From NCBI RefSeq assembly GCF_020404745.1, contig NZ_JAIZAP010000027.1, forward strand, positions 1-60,353: a DNA stretch of 60,353 nt, written 5' to 3'. The notes beneath the pieces were generated by a model, which made no database searches, was not told the origin of the DNA, and worked only from the letters and a program-made list of their open reading frames with translations. The first letter of the stretch is position 1. Each line of letters starts with the position of its first letter. The DNA is from Aquibacillus saliphilus. GTDB lineage: Bacteria; Bacillota; Bacilli; Bacillales; Amphibacillaceae. This document shows, piece by piece, positions 9,230-18,274 of the stretch. The position numbers were made by a program, and so were the translations under genes.

Positions 9230-9277
9230 ATTAGTGGACAAGTCCCTTACTATATTCTACTCATAAGGCGGATAAAT

Positions 9278-9979
9278 ATGTTTAAATATTATGCAATTGT
9301 GTTAGCTGCTGGTGAAGGTAAGCGGATGAATGCTGGTGAAAATAAACAGTTTATTAAGGTTGGGAATAAGCCTTTAATCATACATACGCTGGATGTTTTT
9401 GCTGATGATAGCTGGTGTCATTCGATTATACTAGTTGTAAATTATAATGAAATGAAACGGATGCAGGATTTAATAAATGAGTATCCTGTAAATAAAACAG
9501 TTATACTGGTTGAAGGTGGAAGTGAGCGCCAAAATAGTGTGCTGAAAGGACTAAGTCATATAAACGATCCAGAAGGTATCGTCTTTATTCATGACGGGGC
9601 AAGACCATTTGTGAGTAAAGATAATCTCCACCAGTTGGCTACCATCACAAATAAAAAGAAAGCAGCTTTATTAGCTGTACCTGTAACTGACACGATTAAA
9701 CAATTAAATGGAAATGAATTAACTACATTAGATAGAAAAACGTTATGGGCTGCTCAAACACCGCAAGCCTTTCGTGTTGATGTTATCCACCAAGCACATG
9801 ATTTGGCTGCAACTGAGAACTTTCTTGGTACAGATGATGCATCTTTAGTTGAACGGATGGGTTATCCTGTCGAAATAGTAAAGGGTAGCTATGATAATAT
9901 TAAACTGACAACTCCTGAGGATTTGCAACGTGCCCAGGCTTTTTTAAAAGAAAAAAATGACGAGAGGGAGAAAGCATGA
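9278..9979 (+). CDS. ispD: 2-C-methyl-D-erythritol 4-phosphate cytidylyltransferase
   Basis: A 233 residue MEP-pathway enzyme that joins CTP to methylerythritol phosphate. The N-terminal nucleotide-binding motif [16 protein letters not shown], the central HDGARPF and the DDASLVER segment are all typical of IspD. The ATG at 9278 follows AAGGCGG. It overlaps ispF by four bases (ATGA), so the two consecutive pathway enzymes are translationally coupled. Confidence 0.95.
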   Translation: MFKYYAIVLAAGEGKRMNAGENKQFIKVGNKPLIIHTLDVFADDSWCHSIILVVNYNEMKRMQDLINEYPVNKTVILVEGGSERQNSVLKGLSHINDPEGIVFIHDGARPFVSKDNLHQLATITNKKKAALLAVPVTDTIKQLNGNELTTLDRKTLWAAQTPQAFRVDVIHQAHDLAATENFLGTDDASLVERMGYPVEIVKGSYDNIKLTTPEDLQRAQAFLKEKNDEREKA

Positions 9980-10461
9980 TGTTTCGTATTGGGCAAGGTT
10001 TTGATGTTCATCAGTTTGCTGATAACCGTCCTTGTATTATTGGTGGGGTAACAATTCCTCATGAACAAGGACTTTTAGGACACTCTGATGCAGATGTTTT
10101 ATTACATACGATTGCAGATGCTTGTTTAGGTGCAATTGGAGAAGGTGATATAGGTAAACACTTTCCAGATACTGATCCATTATATAAGGATGCGGATTCT
10201 GAAAAACTGCTTAGTCATGTATGGCAATTAGTAACTAACAGAGGTTATCAATTAGGGAATTTAGATTGCACTGTAATTGCCCAACAACCAAAGATGGCGC
10301 CATTCATAGAAGAAATCAGAAGTAATATTGCGCGTATTTTGACTGTCAACGTCGACCAAGTCAATGTAAAAGCTACAACTACAGAGAAATTAGGATTTAC
10401 TGGACGCAATGAGGGAATTGCTGCTCAGGCTGTGGTTTTGTTGTATGCTAATCAACAATAA
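9976..10461 (+). CDS. ispF: 2-C-methyl-D-erythritol 2,4-cyclodiphosphate synthase
   Basis: A 161 residue trimeric zinc enzyme of the MEP pathway that cyclises the IspE product with loss of CMP. The metal ligands are in GFDVH at the N-terminus and in [26 protein letters not shown] near the C-terminus is the family signature. Two adjacent ATG codons (9976 and 9979) can start; the second gives the usual MFRIGQG start. It is coupled to ispD by overlap. Confidence 0.96.
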   Translation: MMFRIGQGFDVHQFADNRPCIIGGVTIPHEQGLLGHSDADVLLHTIADACLGAIGEGDIGKHFPDTDPLYKDADSEKLLSHVWQLVTNRGYQLGNLDCTVIAQQPKMAPFIEEIRSNIARILTVNVDQVNVKATTTEKLGFTGRNEGIAAQAVVLLYANQQ

Positions 10462-10513
10462 AAATTGTATAGTAAAAAGAATTTTGCACGTATGGATGAA
10501 GGAGTAGATAATT

Positions 10514-11977
10514 ATGACAAATGAAGTAAGAGTTCGTTACGCACCAAGTCCAACAGGAAATTTACACATTGGCAATGCTCGTACTGCACTATTTAACTAT
10601 TTATATGCACGAAGCTTAGGCGGGAAGTTTATTATTCGAACAGAAGATACAGATGAAAAAAGGAATGTAGAGGGTGGCGAAGAGAGCCAACTTAATTATT
10701 TGCGATGGCTAGGAATAGAATGGGATGAAGGCGCAGATATTGGAGGCGACTATGGACCCTACCGCCAAACAGAACGTTTGGAAACATACCAAAAATATGT
10801 GGATGAGTTACTCGAAAGAGATCTTGCTTATAAATGCTACATGACAGAAGAAGAGTTAGATCAAGAACGGGAAGAACAAAGAGCAAACGGACAAGTTCCT
10901 AAGTATTCTGGTGCTCATTGCAATTTGAGTCAAGAACAAATAGATACTTTTGAAGCAGAAGGGCGTAAACCAAGCATTCGCTTCCGAGTTCCAAAAAATA
11001 AAACGTATAAGTTCAATGACATTGTTAGAGACAAGATCACATTTGAATCAAGTGATTTTGGTGACTGGGTTATTGTTAAGAAGAACGGTATTCCTACTTA
11101 TAATTTTGCAGTAGCAATCGATGATTATTTAATGAAAATTTCCCATGTTTTAAGAGGGGAAGAGCATATATCAAACACGCCAAAACAGATGATGATTTAT
11201 GATGCGTTTGCTTGGGAGGCGCCAACGTTTGGTCATATGACCCTAATTTTAAATGAAAATCGCAAAAAACTAAGCAAGCGTGATGAACACATTTTGCAAT
11301 TTATTGAGCAATATAAGAATTTAGGTTATTTACCAGAAGCGTTATTTAACTTTATTTCGTTGCTTGGATGGTCACCTGTAGGGGAAGAAGAACTATTTAC
11401 AAAGGATCAATTTATCGAAATGTTTGATCCAGAGCGTTTATCTACTTCACCAGCAATCTTTGATCCTCAAAAGCTTAAATGGGTCAATAACCAATATATA
11501 AAAGCGGCGGATTTTGATGATGTTGTAAAATTAAGTTTGCCTCATTTAGTTGCTGCAGGTAGACTTCCGGAAGATATGGATGTAGACCAGCATAATTGGT
11601 CTTTAGAATTAATCGGACTTTATAAAGATCAACTTAGCTTTGGGGCAGAAATTGTAGAATTGACAGAGCTTTTCTTTAAACAAGAAATTGATTTTACTGA
11701 AGAAGCACTGGAGATATTGCAAGGCGAACAAGTACCGGAAGTGTTACAAGCATTTGCCAAGAAGTTAACTGAACTTGAAGACTTTACACCTGAAACGATA
11801 AAGGCTGAAATTAAAGCAACTCAAAAAGAAACTAAACATAAAGGCAAAAAACTTTTCATGCCAATCCGAGTTGCTACTACAGGACAAGTACACGGCCCAG
11901 AACTGCCTAATGCGATTCATTTGCTAGGAAAAGATAGGGTAGTGGCAAGAATATATTCAGCTTTAGAAAAAAACTAA
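10514..11977 (+). CDS. gltX: Glutamyl-tRNA synthetase
   Basis: A 487 residue class I synthetase. The HIGH-type motif [17 protein letters not shown] is near residue 10 and the KMSKS-type motif KLSKRDE near 253. Firmicutes of this type usually lack glutaminyl-tRNA synthetase, so the enzyme probably also charges tRNA-Gln with glutamate for later amidation; that is inferred from the group, not seen here. AAGGAGTAG precedes the ATG. It lies between ispF and the cysES T-box leader, as in B. subtilis. Confidence 0.97.
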   Translation: MTNEVRVRYAPSPTGNLHIGNARTALFNYLYARSLGGKFIIRTEDTDEKRNVEGGEESQLNYLRWLGIEWDEGADIGGDYGPYRQTERLETYQKYVDELLERDLAYKCYMTEEELDQEREEQRANGQVPKYSGAHCNLSQEQIDTFEAEGRKPSIRFRVPKNKTYKFNDIVRDKITFESSDFGDWVIVKKNGIPTYNFAVAIDDYLMKISHVLRGEEHISNTPKQMMIYDAFAWEAPTFGHMTLILNENRKKLSKRDEHILQFIEQYKNLGYLPEALFNFISLLGWSPVGEEELFTKDQFIEMFDPERLSTSPAIFDPQKLKWVNNQYIKAADFDDVVKLSLPHLVAAGRLPEDMDVDQHNWSLELIGLYKDQLSFGAEIVELTELFFKQEIDFTEEALEILQGEQVPEVLQAFAKKLTELEDFTPETIKAEIKATQKETKHKGKKLFMPIRVATTGQVHGPELPNAIHLLGKDRVVARIYSALEKN

Positions 11978-11982
11978 ACTGA

Positions 11983-12010
11983 TTGTTTCACATTTAGTGG
12001 ATTATATAAT
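11983..12010 (+). promoter_or_regulatory. Promoter of the cysE-cysS T-box transcript
   Basis: TTGTTT (11983-11988), 16 bases, TATAAT (12005-12010). It lies just after the gltX stop codon and just before the T-box leader, so cysE-cysS can be transcribed apart from gltX. Confidence 0.65.
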
Positions 12011-12029
12011 ATAGTAGTATTACAAATAT

Positions 12030-12271
12030 GAACGTTGATGAGGAGAAGTAAAAAGTAGCGATCTTATACAGAGAGAATCACCGCTTTGGCTGAAAGTGAT
12101 TTTTAGACCGTTCTTTTGAAATGCACCTCTGAGTCTCTTATTGAAATTAAGTAAATAAGGGCGGTTCTCACCGTTATAAGAGACTAAGTTGAGGGGTTGA
12201 TTATCCCTAAACAGAGTGGAACCGCGCAAAAAGCGTCTCTGTGTTTTGATAAACACAGAGGCGTTTTTTTT
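12030..12271 (+). promoter_or_regulatory. Cysteine T-box riboswitch (tRNA-Cys sensing leader)
   Basis: The invariant T-box AGAGTGGAACCGCG is at 12213-12226. The specifier is the Cys codon TGC at 12122-12124, in the usual context GAAA-TGC-ACCTCTGAG at the 3' side of stem I. The terminator stem (12233-12263, pairing CTCTGTGTTT with AAACACAGAG) is followed by eight T residues. Uncharged tRNA-Cys should pair with the specifier and T-box to prevent termination and switch on cysE and cysS. The 5' boundary is approximate. Confidence 0.95.
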
Positions 12272-12357
12272 CTAGGAAAATTATAAAAAGGACTGCTGTG
12301 GATGATTAGTTACTAAGTTAGCCACGTCAAAGCTCCGGCGCCTGCGCTTTTTTCCAT
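12272..12357. repeat. Degenerate interspersed repeat, copy A
   Basis: The block shares GGACTGCTGTGGATGATTAG, TACTAAGTTAGCC and AGCTCCGGCGC with the copy at 50292-50366, with a few substitutions and one 8-10 base indel. It ends in GCGCTTTTTTCC, like the end of the longer copy at 303-572. It lies between the T-box terminator and cysE, so it is part of the cysE mRNA leader. Confidence 0.75.
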
Positions 12358-12401
12358 CCCTTGTTTTAAACGTCATCAATCTAAGAAGGAGGCTGTTTGG
12401 T

Positions 12402-13052
12402 GTGAGTATGTCAAAATTGTTAAAGCAGGATATTGAAGTGGTTTTTGATCAAGACCCCGCGGCGCGGACTTATTTTGAAGTTTTTCTTACGTACTCAGGA
12501 CTACACGCCATCTGGGCCCATCGATTAGCACATGCGTTATATAATAAAAAGTTTTTCTTTATCGCCCGTTTTATTTCACAAGTTAGCCGCTTTTTAACAG
12601 GAATTGAGATCCATCCAGGTGCAAAGATAGGCAATCGCTTTTTTATTGACCATGGAATGGGAGTAGTAATTGGTGAAACTTGTGAAATAGGAGATAATGT
12701 TACCATCTTTCAAGGTGTAACGCTCGGGGGGACTGGAAAAGAGCAGGGCAAGCGTCACCCGACAATTAAAGATAATGCTCTAATTGCTACCGGGGCAAAA
12801 GTATTAGGATCGATTACTATTGGGGAAAGTTCTAAAGTAGGAGCTGGATCGGTTGTACTAAACGACGTGCCTGACCACTCTACTGTTGTTGGCATTCCGG
12901 GGCGTGTAGTAATTCAAAATGGTGAGAAGGTAAGAAGAGATCTTGATCACCATAAGTTACCAGATCCAATGTCAGAAGTGATAAAAGAAATGAAAAATGA
13001 AATAAAAAATTTAAAAAACGAGCTAGTTGAATTGAAAGGAAGGAACAAGTAA
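12402..13052 (+). CDS. cysE: Serine O-acetyltransferase
   Basis: A 216 residue enzyme that acetylates L-serine with acetyl-CoA, the first committed step to cysteine. The left-handed beta-helix is visible as hexapeptide repeats from about residue 65 to 170, with the catalytic region containing [13 protein letters not shown]. The GTG at 12402 is preferred because AAGGAGG ends nine bases upstream; an in-frame ATG two codons later is possible. It is controlled by the upstream Cys T-box and is adjacent to cysS. Confidence 0.95.
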   Translation: MSMSKLLKQDIEVVFDQDPAARTYFEVFLTYSGLHAIWAHRLAHALYNKKFFFIARFISQVSRFLTGIEIHPGAKIGNRFFIDHGMGVVIGETCEIGDNVTIFQGVTLGGTGKEQGKRHPTIKDNALIATGAKVLGSITIGESSKVGAGSVVLNDVPDHSTVVGIPGRVVIQNGEKVRRDLDHHKLPDPMSEVIKEMKNEIKNLKNELVELKGRNK

Positions 13053-14453
13053 ATGCCCATTCAGATTTATAATACGTTAACTAGACAAAAAGAACCCTTT
13101 AAAACAATAGAAGAAAATAAAGTTAGGATGTATGTCTGTGGTCCAACTGTATATAATTACATCCATATTGGTAATGCTAGACCTGCTATTGTCTTTGACG
13201 CCGTTCGAAGGTATTTAGAATATCGAGGTTACGAGGTGAAATATGTTCTAAACTTCACAGATGTAGATGACAAAATCATTAAAGCGGCAAATGATCTTGG
13301 TGGTGAAGTGTCAGAAGTGGCAGAGCGTTATATCAATGCATACATGGCTGATGTAGCGGCACTAGGTGTAAAAGAGGCTGTTCATCACCCGCGTGTAACA
13401 GAAACAATGACTGATATAATTGAATTCATTGCTAATCTTATTGATAAAGATTACGCATACGAGGCGGATGGAGATGTCTATTTTAAAACCCGCGCCTTTG
13501 ATGGTTACGGGAAACTTTCTCATCAACCAATTGACGAGTTGCGTTCTGGTGCCCGAATACAAGTTGGCGAAAAGAAAAATGACCCGTTAGATTTCGTGTT
13601 ATGGAAACAGGCTAAACCTGGAGAAATTGCATGGGAATCACCTTGGGGAAACGGAAGACCAGGTTGGCATATTGAATGTTCAGCTATGGCTAAAAAATAT
13701 CTTGGTGAAACAATAGATATTCATGCCGGGGGTCAAGATTTAACATTTCCGCATCATGAAAATGAAATTGCGCAATCTGAGGCTAGTAATGGTCACACGT
13801 TTGCAAACTATTGGATGCACAACGGGTATATTAATATTGATAATGAAAAGATGTCTAAGTCTCTAGGGAACTTTGTGCTAGCGCATGACCTTATTAAGCA
13901 ACATGACCCTCAAGTTATTCGTTTCTTTATGTTGAGTGTTCAATACCGAAATCCGATTAATTTCAGTGAAGCACTACTAGAAGGGGCTCAAAATAGTTTG
14001 GATCGAATTAAGACAGCTTATCAAAACTTGGAGCACAGAAAAAATTCTAGTACTAACTTAGCTAATGATAGTAAAGAGTGGAAAGATAAAGTTGAACAAT
14101 ACAAGCAACGTTTCACAGATGAAATGGATGATGATTTCAATACAGCTAATGCTATTGCTGTGCTTTTTGATATAACGAAAGATGCGAACGTTTATTTGCA
14201 ATCAAAGCAAACCTCTGTAGATGTGATTACCGCATTTCAAGAAGTATTATCATCGCTTACAGGTATACTTGGAATCGAGTTGCAAGAGCAGGAACGCCTC
14301 TTAGAGGACGAGATTGAATCATTAATAGAACAAAGAATAGATGCAAGGAAGAATAGGGACTTTGCATTAGCAGATAAAATTAGGGATGACTTAAAAGGGA
14401 GAAATATCATTTTAGAGGACACCCCTCAAGGAACTAGATGGAAGCGGGGCTGA
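13053..14453 (+). CDS. cysS: Cysteinyl-tRNA synthetase
   Basis: A 466 residue class I synthetase. The HIGH motif is in [13 protein letters not shown], the KMSKS motif is KMSKSLG, and zinc ligands are the early VCGPT cysteine together with ECSAM and the HHENE cluster. It starts immediately after the cysE stop codon and shares the T-box control with it, so cysteine synthesis and tRNA charging respond to the same signal. Its stop overlaps the mrnC start (TGATG). Confidence 0.97.
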   Translation: MPIQIYNTLTRQKEPFKTIEENKVRMYVCGPTVYNYIHIGNARPAIVFDAVRRYLEYRGYEVKYVLNFTDVDDKIIKAANDLGGEVSEVAERYINAYMADVAALGVKEAVHHPRVTETMTDIIEFIANLIDKDYAYEADGDVYFKTRAFDGYGKLSHQPIDELRSGARIQVGEKKNDPLDFVLWKQAKPGEIAWESPWGNGRPGWHIECSAMAKKYLGETIDIHAGGQDLTFPHHENEIAQSEASNGHTFANYWMHNGYINIDNEKMSKSLGNFVLAHDLIKQHDPQVIRFFMLSVQYRNPINFSEALLEGAQNSLDRIKTAYQNLEHRKNSSTNLANDSKEWKDKVEQYKQRFTDEMDDDFNTANAIAVLFDITKDANVYLQSKQTSVDVITAFQEVLSSLTGILGIELQEQERLLEDEIESLIEQRIDARKNRDFALADKIRDDLKGRNIILEDTPQGTRWKRG

Positions 14454-14854
14454 TGATGAATAGTACTAATGATGCAAAGGTAATGAAAAGTTTAACCCTC
14501 GCGTATATGGGGGATGCTGTGCACGAAATCTATGTTAGGCAACACTTGATTAATAAAGGGTCAGTTAAGCCCAATCACTTACACCAAACAGCTATTAAAT
14601 TTGTTTCTGCTAAAGCGCAAGCGAAAGTGATATTGCACTGGCTAGATTCAGAGTTACTATCTGACGATGAAATGAGCGTTGTACGGAGAGGAAGAAACGC
14701 TAAATCAGGTTCTGTTCCTAAGAATACAGATGTTCAAACCTATCGGTATGGCACGGCGTTTGAGGCTCTAATTGGCTATTTATACCTAGATGGACAAGAG
14801 GCAAGACTTAAAGAATTAGTAAGCATGGCAATAGAATTTGTTGAAGGAAGGTGA
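14453..14854 (+). CDS. mrnC: Mini-ribonuclease III
   Basis: A 133 residue RNase III-like protein without a dsRNA-binding domain, which matures the ends of 23S rRNA in Bacillus. The signature [16 protein letters not shown] with the catalytic acidic residue is near the N-terminus, and [12 protein letters not shown] near the C-terminus carries the second acidic pair. The ATG at 14453 overlaps the cysS stop (TGATG); another ATG follows directly. It is clustered with the 23S methyltransferase gene rlmB. Confidence 0.93.
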   Translation: MMNSTNDAKVMKSLTLAYMGDAVHEIYVRQHLINKGSVKPNHLHQTAIKFVSAKAQAKVILHWLDSELLSDDEMSVVRRGRNAKSGSVPKNTDVQTYRYGTAFEALIGYLYLDGQEARLKELVSMAIEFVEGR

Positions 14855-14861
14855 TGAAGTA

Positions 14862-15605
14862 ATGTCAGAAGAATGGATTATTGGAAAAAACCCGGTGATT
14901 GAGGCACTAAAGTCAGGACGATCAATCAATAAGTTAATGGTGTCTGATCAGTTACATACACAATCATTTCAAAAGATAAATACTCTTGCGAAGCAAAGTG
15001 GTGCAATCGTTCAACGCGTACCTAAGAAAAAAATTGATCAATTGGTAGAAGGTAATCATCAAGGAGTGGTAGCATCGGTTGCCGCGTATTCGTATAGTGA
15101 TCTAGATGATTTGTTTGCTGCAGCGAAAGCAAAAAATGAAGAGCCGTTTTTTATGATTTTGGACGAAATAGAGGATCCTCATAATTTGGGGTCTATCATG
15201 CGAACTGCAGATGCGACAGGTGCTCACGGTATTATCATACCAAAACGTCGATCGGTTGGTTTAACTGCTACAGTCGGAAAGACTTCGGCTGGTGCAATTG
15301 AATATATACCTGTGGCGCGTGTTACAAATATAGTAAACGTGATTGAAGAGTTAAAGGAACGGAATGTGTGGGTTGTTGGAACGGAAGCGGAAGGATCTGA
15401 GGATTATCGACAGCTAGATGGAAGCATTCCAATTGCTTTAGTTATTGGAAATGAAGGAAAAGGGATGAGCCGTCTTGTGAAAGAAAAATGTGACTGGACT
15501 GTTCGGCTAGCAATGCAGGGAAGGGTTACTTCACTAAATGCCTCAGTTGCGGCAAGCCTTCTTATGTATGAAGTTTACCGAAAACGTCACCCGATTGGCG
15601 AGTAA
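14862..15605 (+). CDS. rlmB: 23S rRNA 2'-O-ribose methyltransferase RlmB (TrmH family)
   Basis: A 247 residue SPOUT methyltransferase. An L30e-like N-terminal substrate-binding domain (about 1-80) is followed by the knotted catalytic domain with LDEIEDPHNLGSIMRTAD, GNEGKGM and RVTSLNASVAASLLMYE, the three family motifs. The orthologue modifies the ribose of a guanosine in domain V of 23S rRNA. The start is ATG 14862 after GAAGGAAGG, eight bases beyond the mrnC stop. Confidence 0.93.
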   Translation: MSEEWIIGKNPVIEALKSGRSINKLMVSDQLHTQSFQKINTLAKQSGAIVQRVPKKKIDQLVEGNHQGVVASVAAYSYSDLDDLFAAAKAKNEEPFFMILDEIEDPHNLGSIMRTADATGAHGIIIPKRRSVGLTATVGKTSAGAIEYIPVARVTNIVNVIEELKERNVWVVGTEAEGSEDYRQLDGSIPIALVIGNEGKGMSRLVKEKCDWTVRLAMQGRVTSLNASVAASLLMYEVYRKRHPIGE

Positions 15606-15608
15606 GTC

Positions 15609-16118
15609 ATGGTTGTATTATTAGTTGACGGGTACAATATCATCGGTGCATGGGAAGAGTTGAAAGCATTAAAAGACCTCGATTTGGCTCAGTCGAGAAA
15701 AATACTAATAGAGAAGATGGCGGAGTATCAAGCGTATAAAGGTGAGAAAGTTATTATTGTTTTTGATGCTTACTATGTCCAGGGTGTAGAAACAAAACAA
15801 ACAAGCTATAACGTTGATGTTATCTACACGAAAGAAAATGAAACTGCTGATGAATGTATTGAACGCCTTGTTAAGGAAATTAAGAATGTCAAAACAAAAG
15901 TGTATGTTGCAACATCTGACTATACGGAGCAACGAACAATATTTGCTCAAGGGGCCCTTAGGAAATCGGCAAGGGAACTATTGATTGAAACAAAGAGTAT
16001 TGAAAAAGAAATTGAAGAAGAATTAATAAATTATAAAAACAATCAAGTATCTACAAAAATACCAATCAATAAAGATGTTTTGGAAGTATTTGAGAAATGG
16101 CGTCGAGGTAAACACTGA
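15609..16118 (+). CDS. rae1: Rae1 (YacP), ribosome-dependent mRNA endonuclease
   Basis: A 169 residue NYN/PIN-fold protein beginning VVLLVDGYNIIGAW, with conserved acidic residues in VDGYN, IVFDAYY and VATSDYTEQ. The B. subtilis orthologue enters the ribosomal A site and cleaves mRNA between codons. The gene follows rlmB by three bases with no clear ribosome binding site, so it probably depends on coupled translation. It precedes sigH as in B. subtilis. Confidence 0.9.
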   Translation: MVVLLVDGYNIIGAWEELKALKDLDLAQSRKILIEKMAEYQAYKGEKVIIVFDAYYVQGVETKQTSYNVDVIYTKENETADECIERLVKEIKNVKTKVYVATSDYTEQRTIFAQGALRKSARELLIETKSIEKEIEEELINYKNNQVSTKIPINKDVLEVFEKWRRGKH

Positions 16119-16125
16119 CGCATTG

Positions 16126-16155
16126 TTGACGTTTGGGAAGCGCTTCCTGTATAAT
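16126..16155 (+). promoter_or_regulatory. sigH promoter with a 12 bp palindrome in the spacer
   Basis: TTGACG (16126-16131), an 18 base spacer and TATAAT (16150-16155). The spacer contains GGAAGCGCTTCC at 16136-16147, a perfect palindrome. The position suggests an operator; the centre resembles a CcpA cre site, but no protein can be assigned from sequence alone. Confidence 0.7.
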
Positions 16156-16195
16156 ACTTCTATATATTCACGGAATATAATCGGGGGGAGTCCAG

Positions 16196-16852
16196 GTGAG
16201 CACCTTGCACAAGGATACAGACAACCAGGAACTAGATTTAGGAATTCTTGAAGATGATGAGCTGATCAAATTAGTTCATTGTGGGCATAGTCAAGCATTG
16301 GACCATTTGATTCACAAGTATAGAAACTTTGTTCGTGCGAAAGCTCGCACATATTTTCTGATTGGCGCAGATCGTGAAGATATTGTACAAGAAGGTATGA
16401 TAGGTTTGTATAAGGCGATCAGGGATTTCAAGGGAGACAAGCTATCATCATTCAAGGCATTTGCTGAGCTTTGTGTCACTAGGCAGATTATTACGGCTAT
16501 TAAAACTGCAACAAGACAGAAGCATATTCCTCTAAATTCTTATGTATCTTTGGACAAGCCTATTTATGATGAAGAGTCTGATCGGACATTGCTAGATGTT
16601 ATTGGGGGGTCAAAAACGATAGACCCTCAAGAATTAATAATTAATAGAGAAAAGTTCGTTGATATGGAACTTAAAATGTCAGAATTATTAAGTGAATTAG
16701 AAAGAGAAGTACTTGCATTATATTTAGATGGTCAGTCATATCAGGAAATATCCGTAGAATTAAAACGACACGTAAAGTCAATTGATAATGCTTTGCAACG
16801 TGTCAAGCGTAAGCTCGAACGCTATCTAGAAATTAGTGAGATTACCTTGTAA
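16196..16852 (+). CDS. sigH: RNA polymerase sigma-H factor
   Basis: A 218 residue sigma factor for the transition state and the start of sporulation, where it drives spo0A, spo0F and others. Region 2 is clear in DREDIVQEGMIGLYKAIRDF, and region 4 helix-turn-helix in SYQEISVELKRHVKSIDNAL. The start is GTG 16196 after GGGGGGAG. It has the same length as the B. subtilis protein and its own promoter at 16126-16155. Confidence 0.97.
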   Translation: MSTLHKDTDNQELDLGILEDDELIKLVHCGHSQALDHLIHKYRNFVRAKARTYFLIGADREDIVQEGMIGLYKAIRDFKGDKLSSFKAFAELCVTRQIITAIKTATRQKHIPLNSYVSLDKPIYDEESDRTLLDVIGGSKTIDPQELIINREKFVDMELKMSELLSELEREVLALYLDGQSYQEISVELKRHVKSIDNALQRVKRKLERYLEISEITL

Positions 16853-16859
16853 ACAAGCG

Positions 16860-16888
16860 TTGACAGGGTTTTATAACCATGCTACATT
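16860..16888 (+). promoter_or_regulatory. Promoter for rpmG-secE
   Basis: TTGACA (16860-16865), 17 bases, TACATT (16883-16888) preceded by TGC, an extended -10. It lies just after the sigH stop codon and about 34 bases before rpmG. Confidence 0.75.
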
Positions 16889-16921
16889 AGTAGGAGTGAG
16901 AACCCTTAGATAGGGGAAATT

Positions 16922-17068
16922 ATGTCAAAAAAAATAGTACTAGCATGCACACAGTGTTTAAGCAGAAATTATACTACTAATAAAAATACAGTTACTTCCG
17001 AGCGATTAGAAGTTCGGAAATTTTGCAAAAGATGCGGAGTTCATACCTTGCATCGAGAGACAAAATAA
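16922..17068 (+). CDS. rpmG: Ribosomal protein L33 (zinc-binding form)
   Basis: A 48 residue large-subunit protein. Two CxxC pairs (CTQC and CKRC) show the zinc-binding C+ type, and [16 protein letters not shown] is the family core. AGGGGAAATT precedes the ATG at 16922. It forms a small transcription unit with secE under the promoter at 16860-16888. Confidence 0.93.
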   Translation: MSKKIVLACTQCLSRNYTTNKNTVTSERLEVRKFCKRCGVHTLHRETK

Positions 17069-17108
17069 GGAAGAAGCCATTAGTCGGCATCAGTTTGGGG
17101 GTACAAGC

Positions 17109-17288
17109 ATGAATCTTGTTACGTTCTTCAAAAATGTATCTAGGGAAATGAAAAAAGTAACATGGCCTAGAAGACGAGAATTAACACGTTATACAATAAC
17201 GGTTATTAGTACAGTTGCTTTTGTAGCGGTGTTTTTTGCGGTTATTGATTTAGGGATTACTCAAATTCTTAACTTATTTTTTGAATAA
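17109..17288 (+). CDS. secE: Preprotein translocase subunit SecE
   Basis: A 59 residue single-span membrane protein, the short Gram-positive form. The amphipathic N-terminal part contains the family motif SREMKKVTWPRRRELT, and one membrane helix spans about residues 29-50. It clamps SecY in the translocon. GGGGGT precedes the ATG at 17109. A terminator follows before nusG. Confidence 0.95.
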   Translation: MNLVTFFKNVSREMKKVTWPRRRELTRYTITVISTVAFVAVFFAVIDLGITQILNLFFE

Positions 17289-17302
17289 TAGTTTATATTT
17301 TA

Positions 17303-17360
17303 TGCTATAATGAATAATAATAATATTTTTTGAGCAAAAAACCCGTCTTGCGGGTTTTTT
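17303..17360 (+). terminator. secE terminator, with an extended -10 just before it
   Basis: ACCCG pairs with CGGGT, extended by A-T pairs (17335-17360), and the stem ends in six T residues, so it is bidirectional in form. At 17303-17311 TGCTATAAT is a perfect extended -10 element only about 25 bases upstream, so any transcript started there would meet the terminator at once. Confidence 0.8.
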
Positions 17361-17506
17361 AAATTGGAAAAAAATAATGAAATACAAGCCTACGGTGTGA
17401 TCTGAATCGGTTGTGAAAGCGTGATGAACAGCTATCACTTATCCGTCATTGATAGGAATAGACTTGGATTATCAGTTAATTATAAGGGAGGGAAGGACAA
17501 GAACGT
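17361..17506 (+). other. nusG leader region
   Basis: No complete promoter was recognised. GCTATCAC (17429-17436) and ATTGATAGGA (17448-17457) can pair to form a small stem. AAGGGAGGGAAGGA at 17485-17497 is the ribosome binding site. Confidence 0.5.
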
Positions 17507-18052
17507 TTGTCCTATATTATGGAAAAACAATGGTTTGTGGTGCACACTTATTCAGGGTATGAAAATAAAGTGAAAGCTAACTTAGAAAAACGCTTAGAAT
17601 CGATGGGTATGGAAGACAAAATCTTTCGAGTGCTTGTCCCTGAAGATGAAGAAACTGAGATTAAAAATGGTAAAAAGAAAGTATCCAAAAAGAAGGTATT
17701 TCCAGGCTATGTACTTGCTGAAATGGTTATGACTGATGATTCTTGGTACGTAGTTCGCAACACACCGGGCGTAACGGGATTTGTTGGTTCAACTGGATCT
17801 GGACAAAAACCTATTCCTCTTTTAGATGAAGAAGTGGAAGTTGTTCTTAAACGTATGGGAATGGATGAGCCAATTACAGAAATTGATTTTGAGGTTAAGG
17901 AAAGTGTTCGCGTAACTGACGGACCATTCACTAATTTCACGGGTTCTATCGAACATATTGATATCGACAAACAAAAAGTGAAAGTACACGTAAATATGTT
18001 TGGAAGAGAAACCCCTGTTGAACTAGAATTTTCTCAGATTGAGAAATTGTAG
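17507..18052 (+). CDS. nusG: Transcription elongation/termination factor NusG
   Basis: A 181 residue factor (177 from the ATG at 17519) that binds RNA polymerase and links it to ribosome or pausing signals. The NGN domain occupies about residues 5-115 (WFVVHTYSGYENKVKANLEKR region, VFPGYVLAEMVM, WYVVRNTPGVTGFVG), and the C-terminal KOW domain contains VRVTDGPFTNFTGSIEHID. The ribosome binding site lies 10 bases before a TTG at 17507 but about 22 bases before the usual ATG at 17519, so the TTG start with four extra residues is favoured on spacing. Confidence 0.95.
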   Translation: MSYIMEKQWFVVHTYSGYENKVKANLEKRLESMGMEDKIFRVLVPEDEETEIKNGKKKVSKKKVFPGYVLAEMVMTDDSWYVVRNTPGVTGFVGSTGSGQKPIPLLDEEVEVVLKRMGMDEPITEIDFEVKESVRVTDGPFTNFTGSIEHIDIDKQKVKVHVNMFGRETPVELEFSQIEKL

Positions 18053-18141
18053 GTACTGGGATATATAGAAATTTTAGCTAGTAGTGCGAAGTGGTTTTAA
18101 ATAGGTGTTTCTCTTATTATGGAAAACAACTAAACATTCAC

Positions 18142-18170
18142 TTGCAATTTATCTATAAAGATGCTAGAAT
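18142..18170 (+). promoter_or_regulatory. Promoter for rplK-rplA
   Basis: TTGCAA (18142-18147), 17 bases, TAGAAT (18165-18170) with TGC before it, an extended -10. It gives a leader of about 95 nt before rplK that contains the candidate L1 site. Confidence 0.75.
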
Positions 18171-18221
18171 TTTTATGTTCTTTATGCCTCGAGTATAAGG
18201 TTTAATTTGTATATGAAATGA

Positions 18222-18249
18222 GTGGGAGGGTACAAACCCTATTACCACA
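18222..18249 (+). promoter_or_regulatory. Candidate ribosomal protein L1 binding site (rplK leader)
   Basis: GTGGGAGGG, six bases, CCCT and later CCAC form a small two-part stem (GTGG with CCAC, GGG with CCC). The GUGGGAG core resembles the 23S rRNA and mRNA target of L1, and L1 represses the rplKA operon in other bacteria. A second copy of this motif precedes rplA. Confidence 0.55.
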
Positions 18250-18274
18250 TCACGGACTTAAGGAGGTGTGTTTC

